A stretch of 64,000 nt of DNA from Pyropia yezoensis (GCA_009829735.1 CM020619.1:26686063-26750062), one strand, 5' to 3'; positions 32,730 to 45,400 are shown, numbered from the stretch's first letter. Notes: generated by a model not told the origin, from the sequence alone. Program-made: numbers and translations.

Positions 32730-35700
32730 GCTGCCGCCGTCCACGGCGGCGGGGAGGCTCAAGGCCGCGACAATGGCAATGCCCCACCGAGCTGGCGGTG
32801 CCGCCGACGTCCCGCGCGGCCCACAGTCTTTGATGGTAATGTGCCCTGGACGGCTACATCCATTGTGCGTCGGGACCAGCGAGGACTCCCTCTTTTATGG
32901 GCACCAGCCGGCACAGCCAGCGGCCCGGGGGGCACGAGCAGGCGAGGGTGCGCGGAGGGTGCGTACGGGCAGGCCGGCGGGCCGAGGAAAAAGCGCGGGA
33001 CCGTGCGGGCCCCGCGGGCGCCAGCGGGCTGCAGGGGCATGACAGCAAAAGGGCGGGAGGGCACACGCCCGGCCCGTGGATGGCAGCCACGGTCCCGCGC
33101 GCCGGCGTGCGGCCGGGCGGGTAGGGTGGATGGCGGGAAGGTGACGCGGGCGGGCGGGCGGACCTGGACTGAAGTGGGCGAGCTCGCCGTGGCGGCGGGC
33201 CCGCCGAGGCGTGGCGGGCATATGAGCGCGGGCAGCGGGATACGTCGGGGGGAAGGGTCGGGCGGGTGGAGACGCGCGCTCCCGCGCGCGCGCCGGGCCG
33301 GGCCCCCCGCCCCCTGGTCACCCCCACCGGCCGGGCGGACGGCCCCGCGCCGCGCACCGCCGGCGCGAATTGGGGGCGGCCGACGGCGGTGGCGGCGCGG
33401 CGGCGCGGCGGCCAGGCAAGTCTGCCGCGGACGCGCCTGCGGGGACTATCACCGGCGACGCCCGTCACGCGCCAGCCTACTCCCTGCGGGCGCCCGAGGG
33501 GTATTGGCGGGCGAAGGCCGCAATCGCCGATCGGGGGGGGGGGGGGGGGGGCGTCTGATTTGGCGGGGTGGGGATGCGCGCGCGGGCGGGCGGCGGCCGC
33601 GACCGGGGTCGATCGGCGGCGGGCGGCGCGGTGTCGTTGGCGTCCCCGCGCGCGCCATGGCGTGGACAGCGCGCAAAACGGACGCGGGGCGGAGGTGGGG
33701 GGGGGGCGCCGGTGGCGGCCGCCGGGAGGCCGCGAGGAAACCCCCCCCTTGTTCGCGTCTGACGCCCCTGTCTGCGAGGGCCCGCTGCATCTGCGCGGCG
33801 GTTTATAAAAACGGCCAACCCCCTCCCCCCCCCCACCTCCCGCCATCGCCTTCTTGTGTTGGGCATCCGCGCGGGCGGAGTAGGGGCGGCGAGGCGACGC
33901 GACAGGGCGCGGCGCAGCTGTCATGCGCGCCCGCGCGTGCCCACGCGCGGCCGGCGGTTGGGGCGGCGCGAGCCGCGCCGCGTCGCACCGCTCACACGTG
34001 CGGCGTTTGGGTGGCCGCGGCGGGGGGGGTGTCGTATTTTGGCCCGCCCTCGCCGTTTAAGCAGTCTCGCGTCGGTGACAAGAAAAAACGAAAGAAAACG
34101 GCCGTCCATCTGCCGCTCCTGCCCGACCGACCTCGACGCAGACCCCGCTGGAGCCGCACAGATCTGTGACCAGACCCAGCGGTTTGGTCCGTCGACGAGG
34201 GGAGGAAGCGAGCCAGCACGGCTGGCGGCTTGGTAGCTGCTGACACTGCCCCCCCCAATCCCTTTCTCGCATTCCCCGTATCGCACTCCTGGTGCCGCGC
34301 TGCCGTGCGTTCCCCGTCGGCCCAGTGCATAATGGGGAGCAGCTGGCTGCAGCCGGCTGGCCACCGCGCCCGTCCCTCCACCGCCGCCGCTCCAACATGC
34401 AGATTCCCGCCACAGATCGCGCGCGTATCACGCGGTTTCCCCCCGGCCAAAGCCAACAGACACATGCCGTGCGCCCCCAACGCGTTTTTTGACTTCCCAA
34501 TCCTCATTACAGTGCGAACGGCCCCAATACATATTGGCCTTGGGGGAGCCGGGGATGGTGTCGGCACTACCCAAAACCGTCGGGCGGCAGCAGCCGCCCC
34601 TCCCGCGTCGGGGGGGTGACGCGACCGGGGTGGGGGGGGTGGCGCGACCGGGGTAGGGGGGTTGGCGCGTAGGGGGGAGGCGCGACGGGGAGAGGCGGGT
34701 GAACGCCCCACCCCCACCGAGGGGCGGGTGAACGCCCCACCCCCGCCGCCGCCGCCGCCCGCCCCAGCCCCGTCCCCTGCGTCCGTTTTGCGCTTTGTAC
34801 ACCCCGCCCTCGCCCCCTCCAACTTCCCGCCGCGACCGCGCGCCTGCGCCACGGCCGTCGTGCCACCCACGGGCGGCCCCTGCCACGGTCCCGCCCTGCT
34901 GTTTTGTGAGCCAGCCCGCCCGCCTGTCAGGCCATCTCGCCTGCCGTCTGGCGCCCCCGCCCGCGTTCCGGCGAGCGCCTTCCCGCGCCGCCCCGCGCCG
35001 CCGCGGACGCTGCTGCCACCCACGGTGCGGGCGCACCCCCCGCCCCCCCCGTCCGACCATTTCGCTCCGTGTACTTCAAGACCGCCCCCGCGCCGTACGA
35101 GCCGCTGCCCCCCACCCCTCGTCGCCATCCTCCTCGTGTGCCCGCCCCATCCACCTGCCCCGTCGTCGCGGCGGCCGCACATGACCTGCAGGCGTGCCCG
35201 CCATGACGGCGCTCGCCGCCACCGTTGCGGTCGCTGCCGTTGGCGGTCGTGGCGCCGCCGTCGTCTCTACCACCTCTGCCGCGGCCCGGCGGCGCCGTCG
35301 CTGGGCTGGGGAGGGTGGATGGGTGGGGTGCGTCGCGCCTGCCTTTTGGCGGCAGCTGCCCCAGTTCCCTCGCCACCCCCTCGCAACAACTTCACTGGGT
35401 AGCCGCGGTAGGGGCGGCCGCAGACGGACGTCGCCTCCGCCCACCTCTGGCCAATCCCTTCTTTGCCTTTGTGCTGTACATCTCCACCGGTTCGTCCTGC
35501 TTGTTTGGTTTGCTTGCGCTGTTCGTTTTTTTCCGTTTCTCTCTTTTTATATTTTTTTTGGTCGTTCCTGTCTCTCTTCTCCGGTCGTTGTGTCTCTCCC
35601 GACTGTTCCCGGCTGACGCACAGTCACCGTCGCCCCTCCCGCTTCGCAACTTGCGGCCTCTTCATCGGGGGGGCATGGGTTTTCTTCCCGCTGTACCCCT

Positions 35701-35815
35701 TTGTCGTGCGGGGGGGCGGGGCAGGCCGCTATGACGCCGCCGCACAGGCGCGGGGGCGGGCTCCCTTTTGCGAGAGCGGTGCGGTGCGGCGGTGCGTCCG
35801 CACGGGCTGCTAATC
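32004..35815 (-). repeat. Near-identical core of the right arm
   Basis: Partner of 16170-19980. The spelling is identical over long stretches, for example around the sequence CCCCAATACATATTGGCCTT at 34523-34542. Divergence rises outside both ends. Confidence 0.85.
35194..35813 (+). CDS. Possible small membrane-protein exons, right arm
   Basis: One frame reads as an Ala/Arg/Thr-rich presequence (MTALAATVAVAAVGGRG, from 35194). A second frame has PPLANPFFAFVLYISTG (about 35448-35498). A third, after a very T-rich block, has CGLFIGGAWVFFPLYPFVV (about 35656-35712). Hydrophobic segments on both sides of a T-rich block suggest exons separated by an intron ending CTGACGCACAG at 35623. No consensus donor restores the frame, and the T-rich block itself looks hydrophobic in any frame. 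The same sequence is present on the minus strand at 16172-16791. I do not recognise a family. Confidence 0.15.
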
Positions 35816-37284
35816 TGAACAGGTTTCTAACTTTCACGCCCCCTTTGACTTTTTGCTGTGTGTGGCCACCCTGCTTTTTTGATCGTGCCAGGTAACCTCG
35901 CCGGTTGGTCGGCGGCCACTCCCGCCGCGTGCGCGTCAATGCGGCGCGCGCTCTCGTTGCCTGCGCCTCCCCACCGCTGCCGTCCCACAGGATGCCGCTG
36001 CGGATGCCCTCCCCGCCGCTGCGCGCATGCTCCCCCAGCCGCTGCTTTCGCGGGGCGCCTGTGACCCCTGTTGGTGGCGCCGGCCGACTACAACAGGCGG
36101 CCGAGACGGCTGCCGCACGCTAGCTGTAGGGGTGGCTGTCGCTGTCTCTGCGACGGTCCTGCGGCTTCTGCGGTGTCGTGCTTGCCGCGAGCGTCTTCTG
36201 TGCGTGGCGGTGACAAGGTGCAGGAGGTGCCACGAACCGCCGCTCATGGCAACGGGCGGCGGTGGGGAACGTGCACGGGCTGACGCACGCTGCTCGCGGC
36301 GGCGGCGGGTGACGGTTGGCGGTGGCGGCGGCGCGGATTGGAGGGGAGCGCAGCGCGACGGTAGCGGCGGCCGCGTTCATCGCCCCTTTGGTGCTGTGGC
36401 GGCGCCCGCCGTTGGCGGTGGCCTTGTGCCTGCGCCGGTGGCCAGCGGCGGAGCTGGTGCGCGATTGCTGACATGCGCTTGCCGCGGCGGTAAGGTGGCG
36501 GTGTCGTCATCCACTGTACGCGGTGTCGGCGGCTGCTGCCACGTTGGCGAGGCGGCAGCACCTCCTGCTGGTGGCGCCAGTGTACTGCGATAGCCGTGCT
36601 GTGCTGAGGGACCATCCACTGTCGGCGATGGTGGCCGGCTACCGCCGCTTGGTGCGGCGCCGTGGCGTTGCGTTGTTGGCCGCGGATCGCGGCGTCGGCA
36701 AGGTGCGGCGGCAGTGCCCGAGTCGCACGGCGGCGGTGCGCGGCGGCGGCGAGGTGCCCAGGCTTGCGACTGTTGCTTGCGCGTCGGCTTTCCCGGCTTC
36801 AGCCAGTTGTGACGGTGCTGCCCGCGCCTGAGACGCCAACGGGCACCGGCACCTCGGTTGTGTGCCGGCGTCTGCAGCTTTTATCGTACGCAGCAGCGGC
36901 CTCATGCTGCTACCAGCACCACGATATTGCAGGCCTTACTCCAGCCGCCGGTGGTGCGCTGCGCCGCTGGACGCCGCTACCGTCGCGGCTGTCAGCGCTG
37001 CCGCCGCACGCGGTGGGGGGGGTGGTGCGCGGGCGGGGCGGGCGGCCGTCACGACGCAACGTGGGCCGCCCTTGCCACCGGCGCTGCCAGGACGGTTGCC
37101 GGCCTTCCACTGCGCCGCTGCCGCGGCTGCGCCTGCCGCTGCTCTCGCCATCGGCGCATTTCTTTTGTGCGTCAGTTCGCCTGGCCCCGCAGTTGGCAAC
37201 CGATGAGAGCGGCAGGCGGTCGGGCGGGGCGGGGTGGGGTGGGAGCTGGGCCGCACGCCGGCACGCTGCTCCGACTGCCACCGC

Positions 37285-37880
37285 CGCTACAGACTGTCGC
37301 TGCGGCCGCCGCGGCTGCCGCTGCGGCTGTCGCTGCGGGCAGATGCGGCTGCTGCTGCCGCTGCGGCTGCCGCTGCCGCTGCGGCTGCCGCCGCCGCGGC
37401 TGCTGCCGCTGTCGCTGCGGCTGCGATAGCCGCTGCGGCTGCGGCAGCTGCTGCAGCAGCCGCTGCTGCGGCCCCTGCAGCTGCCGATTTGGCTGCCGTT
37501 GCGGCTGCCGATGCGGCTGCCGCTGCTGCTCCCGCTGCTGCGGCGCCTGTCGCGGCCGCGGCAGCTGCCGCTGCGCCTGCCGCGGCAGCGGCCGCTGCGG
37601 CTGCGGCATCCGATGCAGCTGTGGCTGCGGCTGCCGATGCAGCTGCCGCTGCAGCTGCCGCTGCGCCTACCGATGCGGCCGCCGCTGCAGCTGCCGCTGC
37701 CGCTGCCGATGCCGCTGCGGCTGCGCCTGTCGCGGCCGCGGCCACGGCGCCTGCCGTTGCTGCTGCCGCTGCCGCTGCGCCTGCCCCTGCGGCTGTCGCT
37801 GCGCCGGCCGCAGCCGCGGTTGCTGCCGCTGCGCCTGCCGCTGCCGCAGCCGCTGCCGTTCCCGCTTCCGGTGCAGCGGC
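37285..37880. repeat. GCTGCC hexamer minisatellite, right arm
   Basis: Counterpart of 14085-14650, about 12 bp longer in total. All three plus frames are open (poly-Ala; Leu-Arg-Pro; Cys-Gly-Arg). Confidence 0.9.
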
Positions 37881-38945
37881 TGCGTCTGAGACTGTCTTTC
37901 CGGCTGAGTCTGGCGCTACCTCAGCCGCCGGCGCGGCGTCGCCGGTACCGCCGTGTGTCTAAGCACAGGCACCTCTGTCGTGGCCGTCCAGGCCCGCGGC
38001 GCCATTCGCCTCGACGAAGCACGGGCCTTGCGCGCTGCGGTGCCTGTCGGTGTGGCTACGGTGCGCGGCGTCGTTGCGGCCACGGGCGCCGTCGTCGTCC
38101 GAGCAGCTACTGTGGGTGTCGCTGGTGGCGTTCTCGGGGCGCCCGTCGTTCCTGTGCGCGTCGCGTCGCGGGGCTGACGGGGGCGCGAGGGTGGGCGTTT
38201 CCGTGCGCGGTCGCCTCGCGGACGCGGCAGGGCATCGTCCTGCGCTTCGCGCCGTGCGCGCGCGGGGCTGCAGGTAGATGGGTGGCGACGACGATCGCGG
38301 CGGCGGTGGCGGCGTCGGCAGCGTTCTGCGTGTGCGGTGGGCGGGACCTAATTGCCTGGCCGCTGACGTACGTGAGCCGCTATCTGTCGGCGCGGGGGCA
38401 ACGGTGGGCTTGGCCATGGCCGTTAGCTCGCGTCCCGCCGCGCGGGCTGCGGGGTGCCCGGCGCTGCGCGTGGCGGTGAGGCGCCGCCGACGAATCCGCC
38501 GCGGGCGGGGGGTGCGGGGTCGTGGCGCGCGCCGTCGTGGGCATCCCCGGCTCTGCCGCCCACGGCGCCGCCGCCGATGGCGTCGCTGCCGGGGCTGTGC
38601 TGGATGTCCCTGTGCCTGTGGACATTGACGCGGCGCGGCGGCCGTCTGACGACTGCTTCCTTCTCGTGGGTGGCGCTGTCGCCGAGCGCGCCTGCGCACG
38701 TGCGGCGTCGTGGCTGTCGACGCGTGCGTCGGTCTGGGCGTCGCCGTGGAAGCGCGCGCGCGCGCTAGCTGGCGCGGAGCGGGGCGTCGCCAATGACACG
38801 GGCGTGGGCGTCACCTGGTGCGTTGTCGGCGGGGGTGCGCGTTGCGGTGCGTGTCTGTGCGGACGCGGGGCGTGGCGTGTCCCCGCCCAGCTGCTAGCGG
38901 GTGGGTCGCCCGGGGCCTCGCCGTGCGTGTCGCCGTTGCTGTTGG

Positions 38946-40822
38946 TGCCTGCCTTGCGTGGGTCGTTCCATGGCGCGTCGCGGCGCGGACGCGGGCAAGG
39001 GCACGGAGGTGGGTGTCGCCGCTGGCGGCGGCGACGAGGACGTGCGGCGGGGAACCTTCGTGGGCCTGGCACTGTGCACGTGCCGCTGCGTGTCCCCGCG
39101 GTCGCCGTGGAGGACGGTGCCGGCGGGAGCGCTACCGTCATTGTTGACGCGGGCGTCGTCCCTTGCGGCCTTGCCCGCGGTGCCGACCCTGGCGATTGCA
39201 GTGGCCCCGCCAGAAGGGCTTGCGTGGGCGTGCCGTTCCCACGCTTGCCCTGTGCGCCACCTTCGGCGATGCGGTGACGGCGTGCGCGGCAAGAGCGGTG
39301 GGCGTTGCCGTGGTCCGTGCTGCGCGTCCCGCCGCGCCCGTCGCTGCGGGCCGTGCGCCGCGCGTGGCGGTGGTGCGCTGCGCACGGGCGGCGCTGCCGT
39401 TGCCGTCTCCTTCTGTGTTGCTGGTGGCATCATCAAGGACGCGCGCCTGGGCGTCTCGGCGCCTGTCAGTGCAGGCGCGGCGGGTGGTGGATTTAAGGTC
39501 ATGGGCGTCGGCGTCGCCTGAAGTGTCGCCGTGCGTATCGCTGGCGGCTTTGTTGTCCGCCTTGCGCTCGTCGCCGCGGCGTGTGTCACTGGCGGCATGG
39601 TCATCCGCTGTGCGCTGGCCGTTGTGCGTACGCGCGGCGGTCGGCCGCGCAATTGGCGTCGTCGCGGCCGTCGCGTCGCGCCTCGTCGATGCAATCGATT
39701 CGGGCCTTAACGCCCGCGGCACCTCCGTTTCTGGCGTTATCGCTGACGTTGGCCGCGGCATGGCGGCGGCATCGCCGGTAGCGTCTGCGCGGGAGAGGCG
39801 TTAGCCGTACCCTAGCGGGCCACCGACGGCTTTGCGCTGCTGTCGGGGACGGGCGCGGCGGTGGGTGGCGCGCGCGTTGCGCTGCGCGTGGCGATAGGGG
39901 CCATCGTTTGCGGCGAGGCGGCCTGCGAGCTTGTTGCGGGCGATTGGCACTGGGACTGGTGAGCTCGTAGTGGTGGGGTTCCTGGGCGCGCCGTCACCAA
40001 CGGCGTGCCCGTGGCCGTCGTGCTCGGCGTCGCCGTGCACGTCACTGGCGGCGTTGCAGCGCTGCCGTCGGCGTGGCGGTGCGCGCCTGCTCGGGAGGCG
40101 GGCGCCCGGGTGCACGGTCCCCCGCGTCCCATCGACGTGCACCCGGTGGAGCGTTGTATTGCGAGCTGCGTGGTCGCGCCGCGCCTGCGCGTCGCAGCGA
40201 TTGTCGCTGCGGTCTTTTGACAGTTCCGCTACCTATGTTGTCGACGGGGGCGTCGTCCCCGTCGGCGCGGCCGATGGCGTCGGTGCTGGCAGTGGCGGCG
40301 ACGTCGCTGGCGCGGATTGCTCGAGCGCTGGGCCCGGCCCATTGCCCTGGGCGCGGTCCTTGGCAGTGCGCTCGCGTCGGGCGCCGCGCCCGCGGCGCGT
40401 GGTGCGCTGGCGTCGGGCGCCGCGCCCGCGGCGCGGGGCGTTGCCGTCGATGGTGCGGCGAAGCGTCGAGGCGCAGGTCGGCGGGGCAGGACAAGGCCGT
40501 GCGGGACGGCGGGGGCCGGTCACGCCGCGCGATGCGGCGCGCCGACGCCGTCGACAGTGCTCTCGGCGGGGCCGCCGGGCGGTCGTCGTCGCGGCGCGTG
40601 CCACGGGGCACGTAGCCACGGCCACCGCCGGGAGCGACGCCGCCGCTGGCGTTCCGGCGCCGTCGGCACGGCCTGGCAGTTCGTTGCGTGGGGCGGTGGC
40701 GGGGGAGACCCCTTTCGTAGTGGCTTGGGTGGGCGGCGGCACGGAGGGGGCGCCACTTACCCCGTTCCTTTTTCTTTTTTTAATTTTGCGGATGGTGCGG
40801 TGCCGCGCCCGGTGGGGGCCCG
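38946..40822. repeat. 1.88-kb segment present only in the right arm
   Basis: The arms match up to CGCCGTTGCTGTTG (38931-38945) and resume at GTTGCGGAGGCGGTCTGCGC (from about 40833), with GTTG at both junctions. The extra sequence is made of degenerate GTCGCCGTGCGTGTC- and TCACTGGCGGC-like phrases related to the neighbouring arm sequence (38.0-38.9 kb). It therefore looks like local repeat expansion, or the same material lost from the left arm, rather than a foreign element. No gene is supported. Confidence 0.6.
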
Positions 40823-41335
40823 CCGCTCGTTGCGGAGGCGGTCTGCGCCGCGTCGTCGCGGGATGGCGCGGCTGCCGGCGGCGGGTAGTGGGGGACCGCC
40901 TCGGGGTAACGCCCGCTGCAGCGGATAGCGCAGGGCGGGTTGCCCCGAGCAGAGGCGGGTTGGCAGCCGGCCGCCCGTGGCTGCCGCGGGCGGCGCCTTT
41001 TTGCCGTGCGCGGCGGTGCGGTCGGCTGGTTTCTGCCGTGGGGAGGCGGCGGCGGCAAGGGCCGAGCCGGTCGCCGGCGCCGAGCTGGCGTTGGCGGCGC
41101 GCGACCGTGGCGTGCAACGGCGACCGTCCGTCGGGGGGGGGAGGGGTGGCGGTCCGATGCCGGCGGCCGCTGCCGGGCGCAGCAGCGACGAATGGCGGGG
41201 AGGGTGGGGTCCCGGTGCTCGTCGGGGCGGGGGGCGGCGGTGGCGGCAAGGTCGGGGGCCGTTGTGCGCGGCGGGGGCCCACCGCTTCCCGTCGGTAAAG
41301 CGCGCTCTCGGCGAGGCGTCGCAGGACCACCATCG

Positions 41336-41950
41336 CCACGTGGTGGAAGAGGCTATGGGGGGGGGGTCGCGGCCGCCGCCGCGGCGTTCCGAAAGGGCGA
41401 GGGTGGGGGGCGTCGCGGCAGCCGCCGCGGGGGAGTGCTCGCTCGACCCCCGGGGTGCGGAAAGTGGGAGGGCGGCGGGGGTCGCGAGGACCTCCGCGGC
41501 CGAGGGCCCTCAAGACCCCCGTGGCGAGGAAAAGGGACAGGGCGGGGAGCGTCGCGGCCGTCCCCGCGGTCGGGCGCCCGCGCGACCGCCATCGCCACGT
41601 GGTGGAAGAGGCGGGGGGGGGGGGGGGCGCGGCCGCCGCCGCGGCCGAGCACCCGCGCCACAGCCACCGCCGCAGCGTGGAAGGGGCGATGGGGGGGGGC
41701 ACTGCAGTGCAGCCCGGCGGGTGCCGCGGCACCCCCCCAGCTGGGTAGGTGTCGCAGCACCCGCCGAGGCGGAGGGCCCGCACGACCCCCGTGACGCGGA
41801 AACGGGGAGGGCGGGGAGAACCGCGGCCGCCGCCGTGGCCGAGCGCCCGTGCCACCGCCACCGCTGCGGCGTCGAAAGGACGAGGTGGGGGGCCGTCGAG
41901 GCCGTCGCCGCGGCAGAGCCGGATCTCGACGTTGCCGGGTCTCGACGTAG
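41336..41950. repeat. Minisatellite of about 60 bp
   Basis: Roughly ten imperfect units carry GCCACGTGGTGGAAGAGGC, GCGGCCGCCGCCGCGG and GAGCNCCCGCGCCACCGCC-like phrases. It starts exactly where the right-arm homology ends. Confidence 0.75.
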
Positions 41951-42423
41951 ACCGCTCTGACCCTTGGGGTCCATGGGCGGGCGACAGTGGGGGGGCGGAG
42001 AGGAGCTCCTCCCCTCCGCGCTGATGGTGTGCCGGCCGACCGGCTCGGAGGGGGCGGTTCTGTCGCGACGGTCTTTAACACACACATGTGCCAATTTAGT
42101 CACTTGTCTGGCGGACTTGGCCCGCAGCCCGCCCTCGGAGGGCCCGTGCAGCCGAGTGCTGGCGGCGGCGTCGTCTCCCTCGCCTCATCCTTTGATCCCT
42201 GCGCCGCACGCCCCGCGTTGGCCGCACCCGGCCCGTGTGTGAGGGTTTGCGCTTGGCGGAGGTGTCTGCAGCGCCGCCCCTACCGCGGCCCTTTGCCTCG
42301 ACGCCGCCTGTGCCCCTCCCTTCCCCCCCCCCTTCCCGCGGGTGCCACCCGCTGCGGCCGTCGGCGGGGCGGCCAGCCAGCGGCGGCAGTCGCGCGGTTT
42401 CCGCCGGTCCCCCTCTCCCCTCC
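41951..42423. promoter_or_regulatory. Upstream region of the FHA gene
   Basis: Composition drops at 42060-42120 (TTTAACACACACATGTGCCAATTTAGTCAC), giving an AT-richer island about 310-360 bp before the ATG at 42424. No TATA box is evident. The position suggests a promoter. Confidence 0.3.
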
Positions 42424-45400
42424 ATGGCGGCCGTCGGCGGCGAGCCGCCCGTCGTGGCGCCGCCGCTGGTCCTGGCGCGGGACCCGCCGCCGAGCCAGGC
42501 GGCGCTGCTGCCGTGGATGCACCCGGCCGACCCGCGCGCCATCCTCCACGTGCTGCGGTCGGACGGGGAGCCGGTGAGCGTGTTTGAGTTTCCGAGAAAG
42601 TGGGTGGGTCTAGCTTGCGCGGGTGCCGCTGCCTGTCGTCGTTCTTTGTCCCCTATTCTTCTTTTTGTACATCTTTTGTTTGTCGCCATGCTGGTGCTGC
42701 GGGCTGCGATCCTGTGTTTCCGTATTGCGTGGTTGTTGTTTTTTTTGCGGGCCCGGGCTCCCCCCGTCATCTCCTCGGCCGGCTGTTTGGTCCATGCGGC
42801 TTACGAAGGTGCACCTGTGGCTCTTTGTTTGTTCTTTCGGGGAAGAGCGCCAGGCGCGCGGATTGTGGCGGGTTTGCCGTTCTGGCGGGGATGTACTCGG
42901 TTTTTTGCGGCCGGCCAGCCGCGCATCCCATGCCCGGTCGTGCAGCGTGCTGACCGATGGATTGTCTTCACGACGTGGGTGGCACCTCTGGTGATGTGCT
43001 TTTGGTTGACCCCTCTTGCCCGTCGGCCGCGTCACGCGCCAACCCCAACGCTGCGTCGGTGCTCTCCTCCGCCGATTAACCCCCTCTGTCTTTTCTCTTT
43101 TTTTTTTGCTCTCTGTCTCGGCCTCGCCCTTGCAGCGATGTCCCCTGTCTCACCGTCTTTGGCCGCGACACGGCCGTCTGCGACATCTTTGTCGGCCACG
43201 CGTCGGTCAGCCGGCAGCACGCGTACCTGTGCTGGCACCGGGGCATCTGCTACGCCTTCCCCTTTGAGACCCCGTCCGGCACGAAGGTCAATGGGGAGCT
43301 CCTCGCGTATGGGGAGCTCCGCCCGCTCGAAGTCGGGGACTCGCTCGTGTGCGGCAAGAGCGCCCGCTCGTACGTCTTCCAGATAGACTCCGACGGCCGC
43401 ATCGCGGCGTCGACGGCGGCGGCGCGGCCGGGCGGGCGGGGGGAGGGGGGGCGCTCGGGCGGGCGGCCCATTGCGCGGCAGGTGCGGAGCCGCTCCAAGG
43501 CGCCGCCGGGCGTCCGCTGGCTCGACGCGCCCGCCGGGCCAGCCGAGCCGCTGGGGGCACCGGGCGGCATAGGGGGTGGGGGGGGGGGCTCCCCGGTGGG
43601 GCGCCGCGGCCGCTCGCCAGGACCGGCCCGTGGGCGGCCGGGGGGGCCCCCGCCGGGTCCGCACCCCCCGCCACCACGGCCCACCCCGCAGCGCCGGCGG
43701 CCGCAGTCCTTCATCTCCCCGCCGGCGCCGCTGCTGTCGACACCCTACCCGCCGCCGCCGGGGGGTGGCCGGGGGCCACCCCCATTCCCGCACCCGCCGC
43801 CGTCGCCGCCGCCGCCGCCGCTGGCCCTGGGGGGGGACGCCAGCAGCGGCGGGGACGATGCCTTTTTCAGCAGCCGCTCCGCGCCGCAGGCGCAGCGGGA
43901 CCGCTCCCGCTCCCGCTCGCGGGCGCCCGACGTCCGCGACGGCTCGCAGGGCCCGTTTGGCGACGGGCGGGGGGGCGGCGGCGGCGGCGGCCCGTTTGCT
44001 GGCGGCAACGGCAATTGCGGCGGCGGCGGCGGCGGCCCGTTCCCGACCCCCCCGCAGCGCCGCGGCCTCGACGACCCGGCAGGGCCCTACCCCGGGGGCC
44101 CCGGTGGCCCTGCGGGCGACCGCAGCCGCTCGCCCTTTCCCGTCCGCCGGCGGATGGACGACGGCGACGGCCCGCGGGGTCCGTGGCAGGGCGGTGCTAG
44201 CGGCGGGGTGCGCCATCCGAGCCATGGGCCGCCGCCCGACGGCTACCGAGGGCCCCCTGGCGGCGGCAACGGCGGCGCGGGGGGAGGGCGGGACCGCAGC
44301 TGCGGGCCGCCGCCCGATGGCTTTCGTGGCCCCGGCGGTCCCCCTGGCGGAATGGGCGGCCTCGTCGGGGGGCGGGACCGTAGCAGTGGACCACCGCCGC
44401 CCGGCTTCCGCGGTCCCAACGGCCCGCCGAGTGGGATGGACCGCCCGGGCGGTGGGCGCGACCGAAGCTGTGGTCCTTCGCCTCGTGGCATAGACGGCCC
44501 TGGAGGGGGACGCGACCACAGCCGTGGGCCGCCGCCCCGCGGCATGGACGGTCCTGGCGGTGGTGGGCGACACCACAGCCGCGGGCCGCCGCCTCGTGGC
44601 TTTGGCGGCCCGGACGACAGGCGCGGCGGCATGGACAGCCCTGGAGGTGGGCGTGACCACAGCCGTGGTCCCCCGCCGCGGAACATGGACAGCCCTGGCG
44701 GTGGTCGTGACCACAGCCACGGGCCGCCTCCTGGCGGCTTCCGCGGTCCCAACGACATGGGCGGTGGCATGGACAGACCTGGCGGCGGTCGTGACCACAG
44801 CCGCGGGCCGCCGCTTCGGGGCATGGACGGTCCTGGCGGCGGTCGTGACCACAGCCACGGGCCGCCGCTTCGGGGCATGGACGGCCACGGAGGTGGGCGT
44901 GACCACAGCCGTGGCCCGCCTCCTGGCGGGATGGACGGCCCCGGTGGTGGGCGTGACCACAGCCGTGGTCCGCCGCCCGCCGGCTTCCGCGGTCCCAACG
45001 ACATGGGCGGTGGCATGGACAGACCTGGCGGCGGTCGTGACCACAGCCGCGGGCCGCCGCCCCACGGCATGGACGGCCCCGGCGGTGGGCGTGACCACAG
45101 CCGTGGCCCGCCTCCTGGCGGGATGGACGGCCACGGTGGTGGGCGTGACCGTAGCCGTGGTCCGCCGCCCGCTCGCTTCCGTGGTCCGAACGACATGGGC
45201 GGCGGCATGGACGGTCCTGGCGGCGGTCGTGACCACAGCCGCGGGCCGCCGCTTCGGGGCATGGACGGTCCTGGCGGCGGTCGTGACCACAGCCACGGGC
45301 CGCCGCTTCGGGGCATGGACGGCCACGGCGGTGGGCGTGACCACAGCCGTGGTCCGCCTTCTGGCGGGATGGACGGCCCCGGTGGTGGGCGTGACCACAG

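Larger units (their letters stand above)
31190..41330 (-). repeat. Right arm of the large inverted duplication
   Basis: Reverse-complement partner of 11982-20430. Differences from the left arm are a tandem duplication at its inner end, about 1.88 kb extra at 38946-40822, and about 533 bp missing at 41279 (the left-arm sequence 12032-12564). The outer end at about 41330 runs directly into a minisatellite. Confidence 0.9.

Noticed and set aside
42574-42579. GTGAGC as the FHA intron donor
   Set aside because: It is a stronger-looking site than GTGGGT at 42600, but it leaves exon 1 in phase 0 and breaks the FHA frame. The site at 42600 restores it and adds the expected strand VSVFEF.
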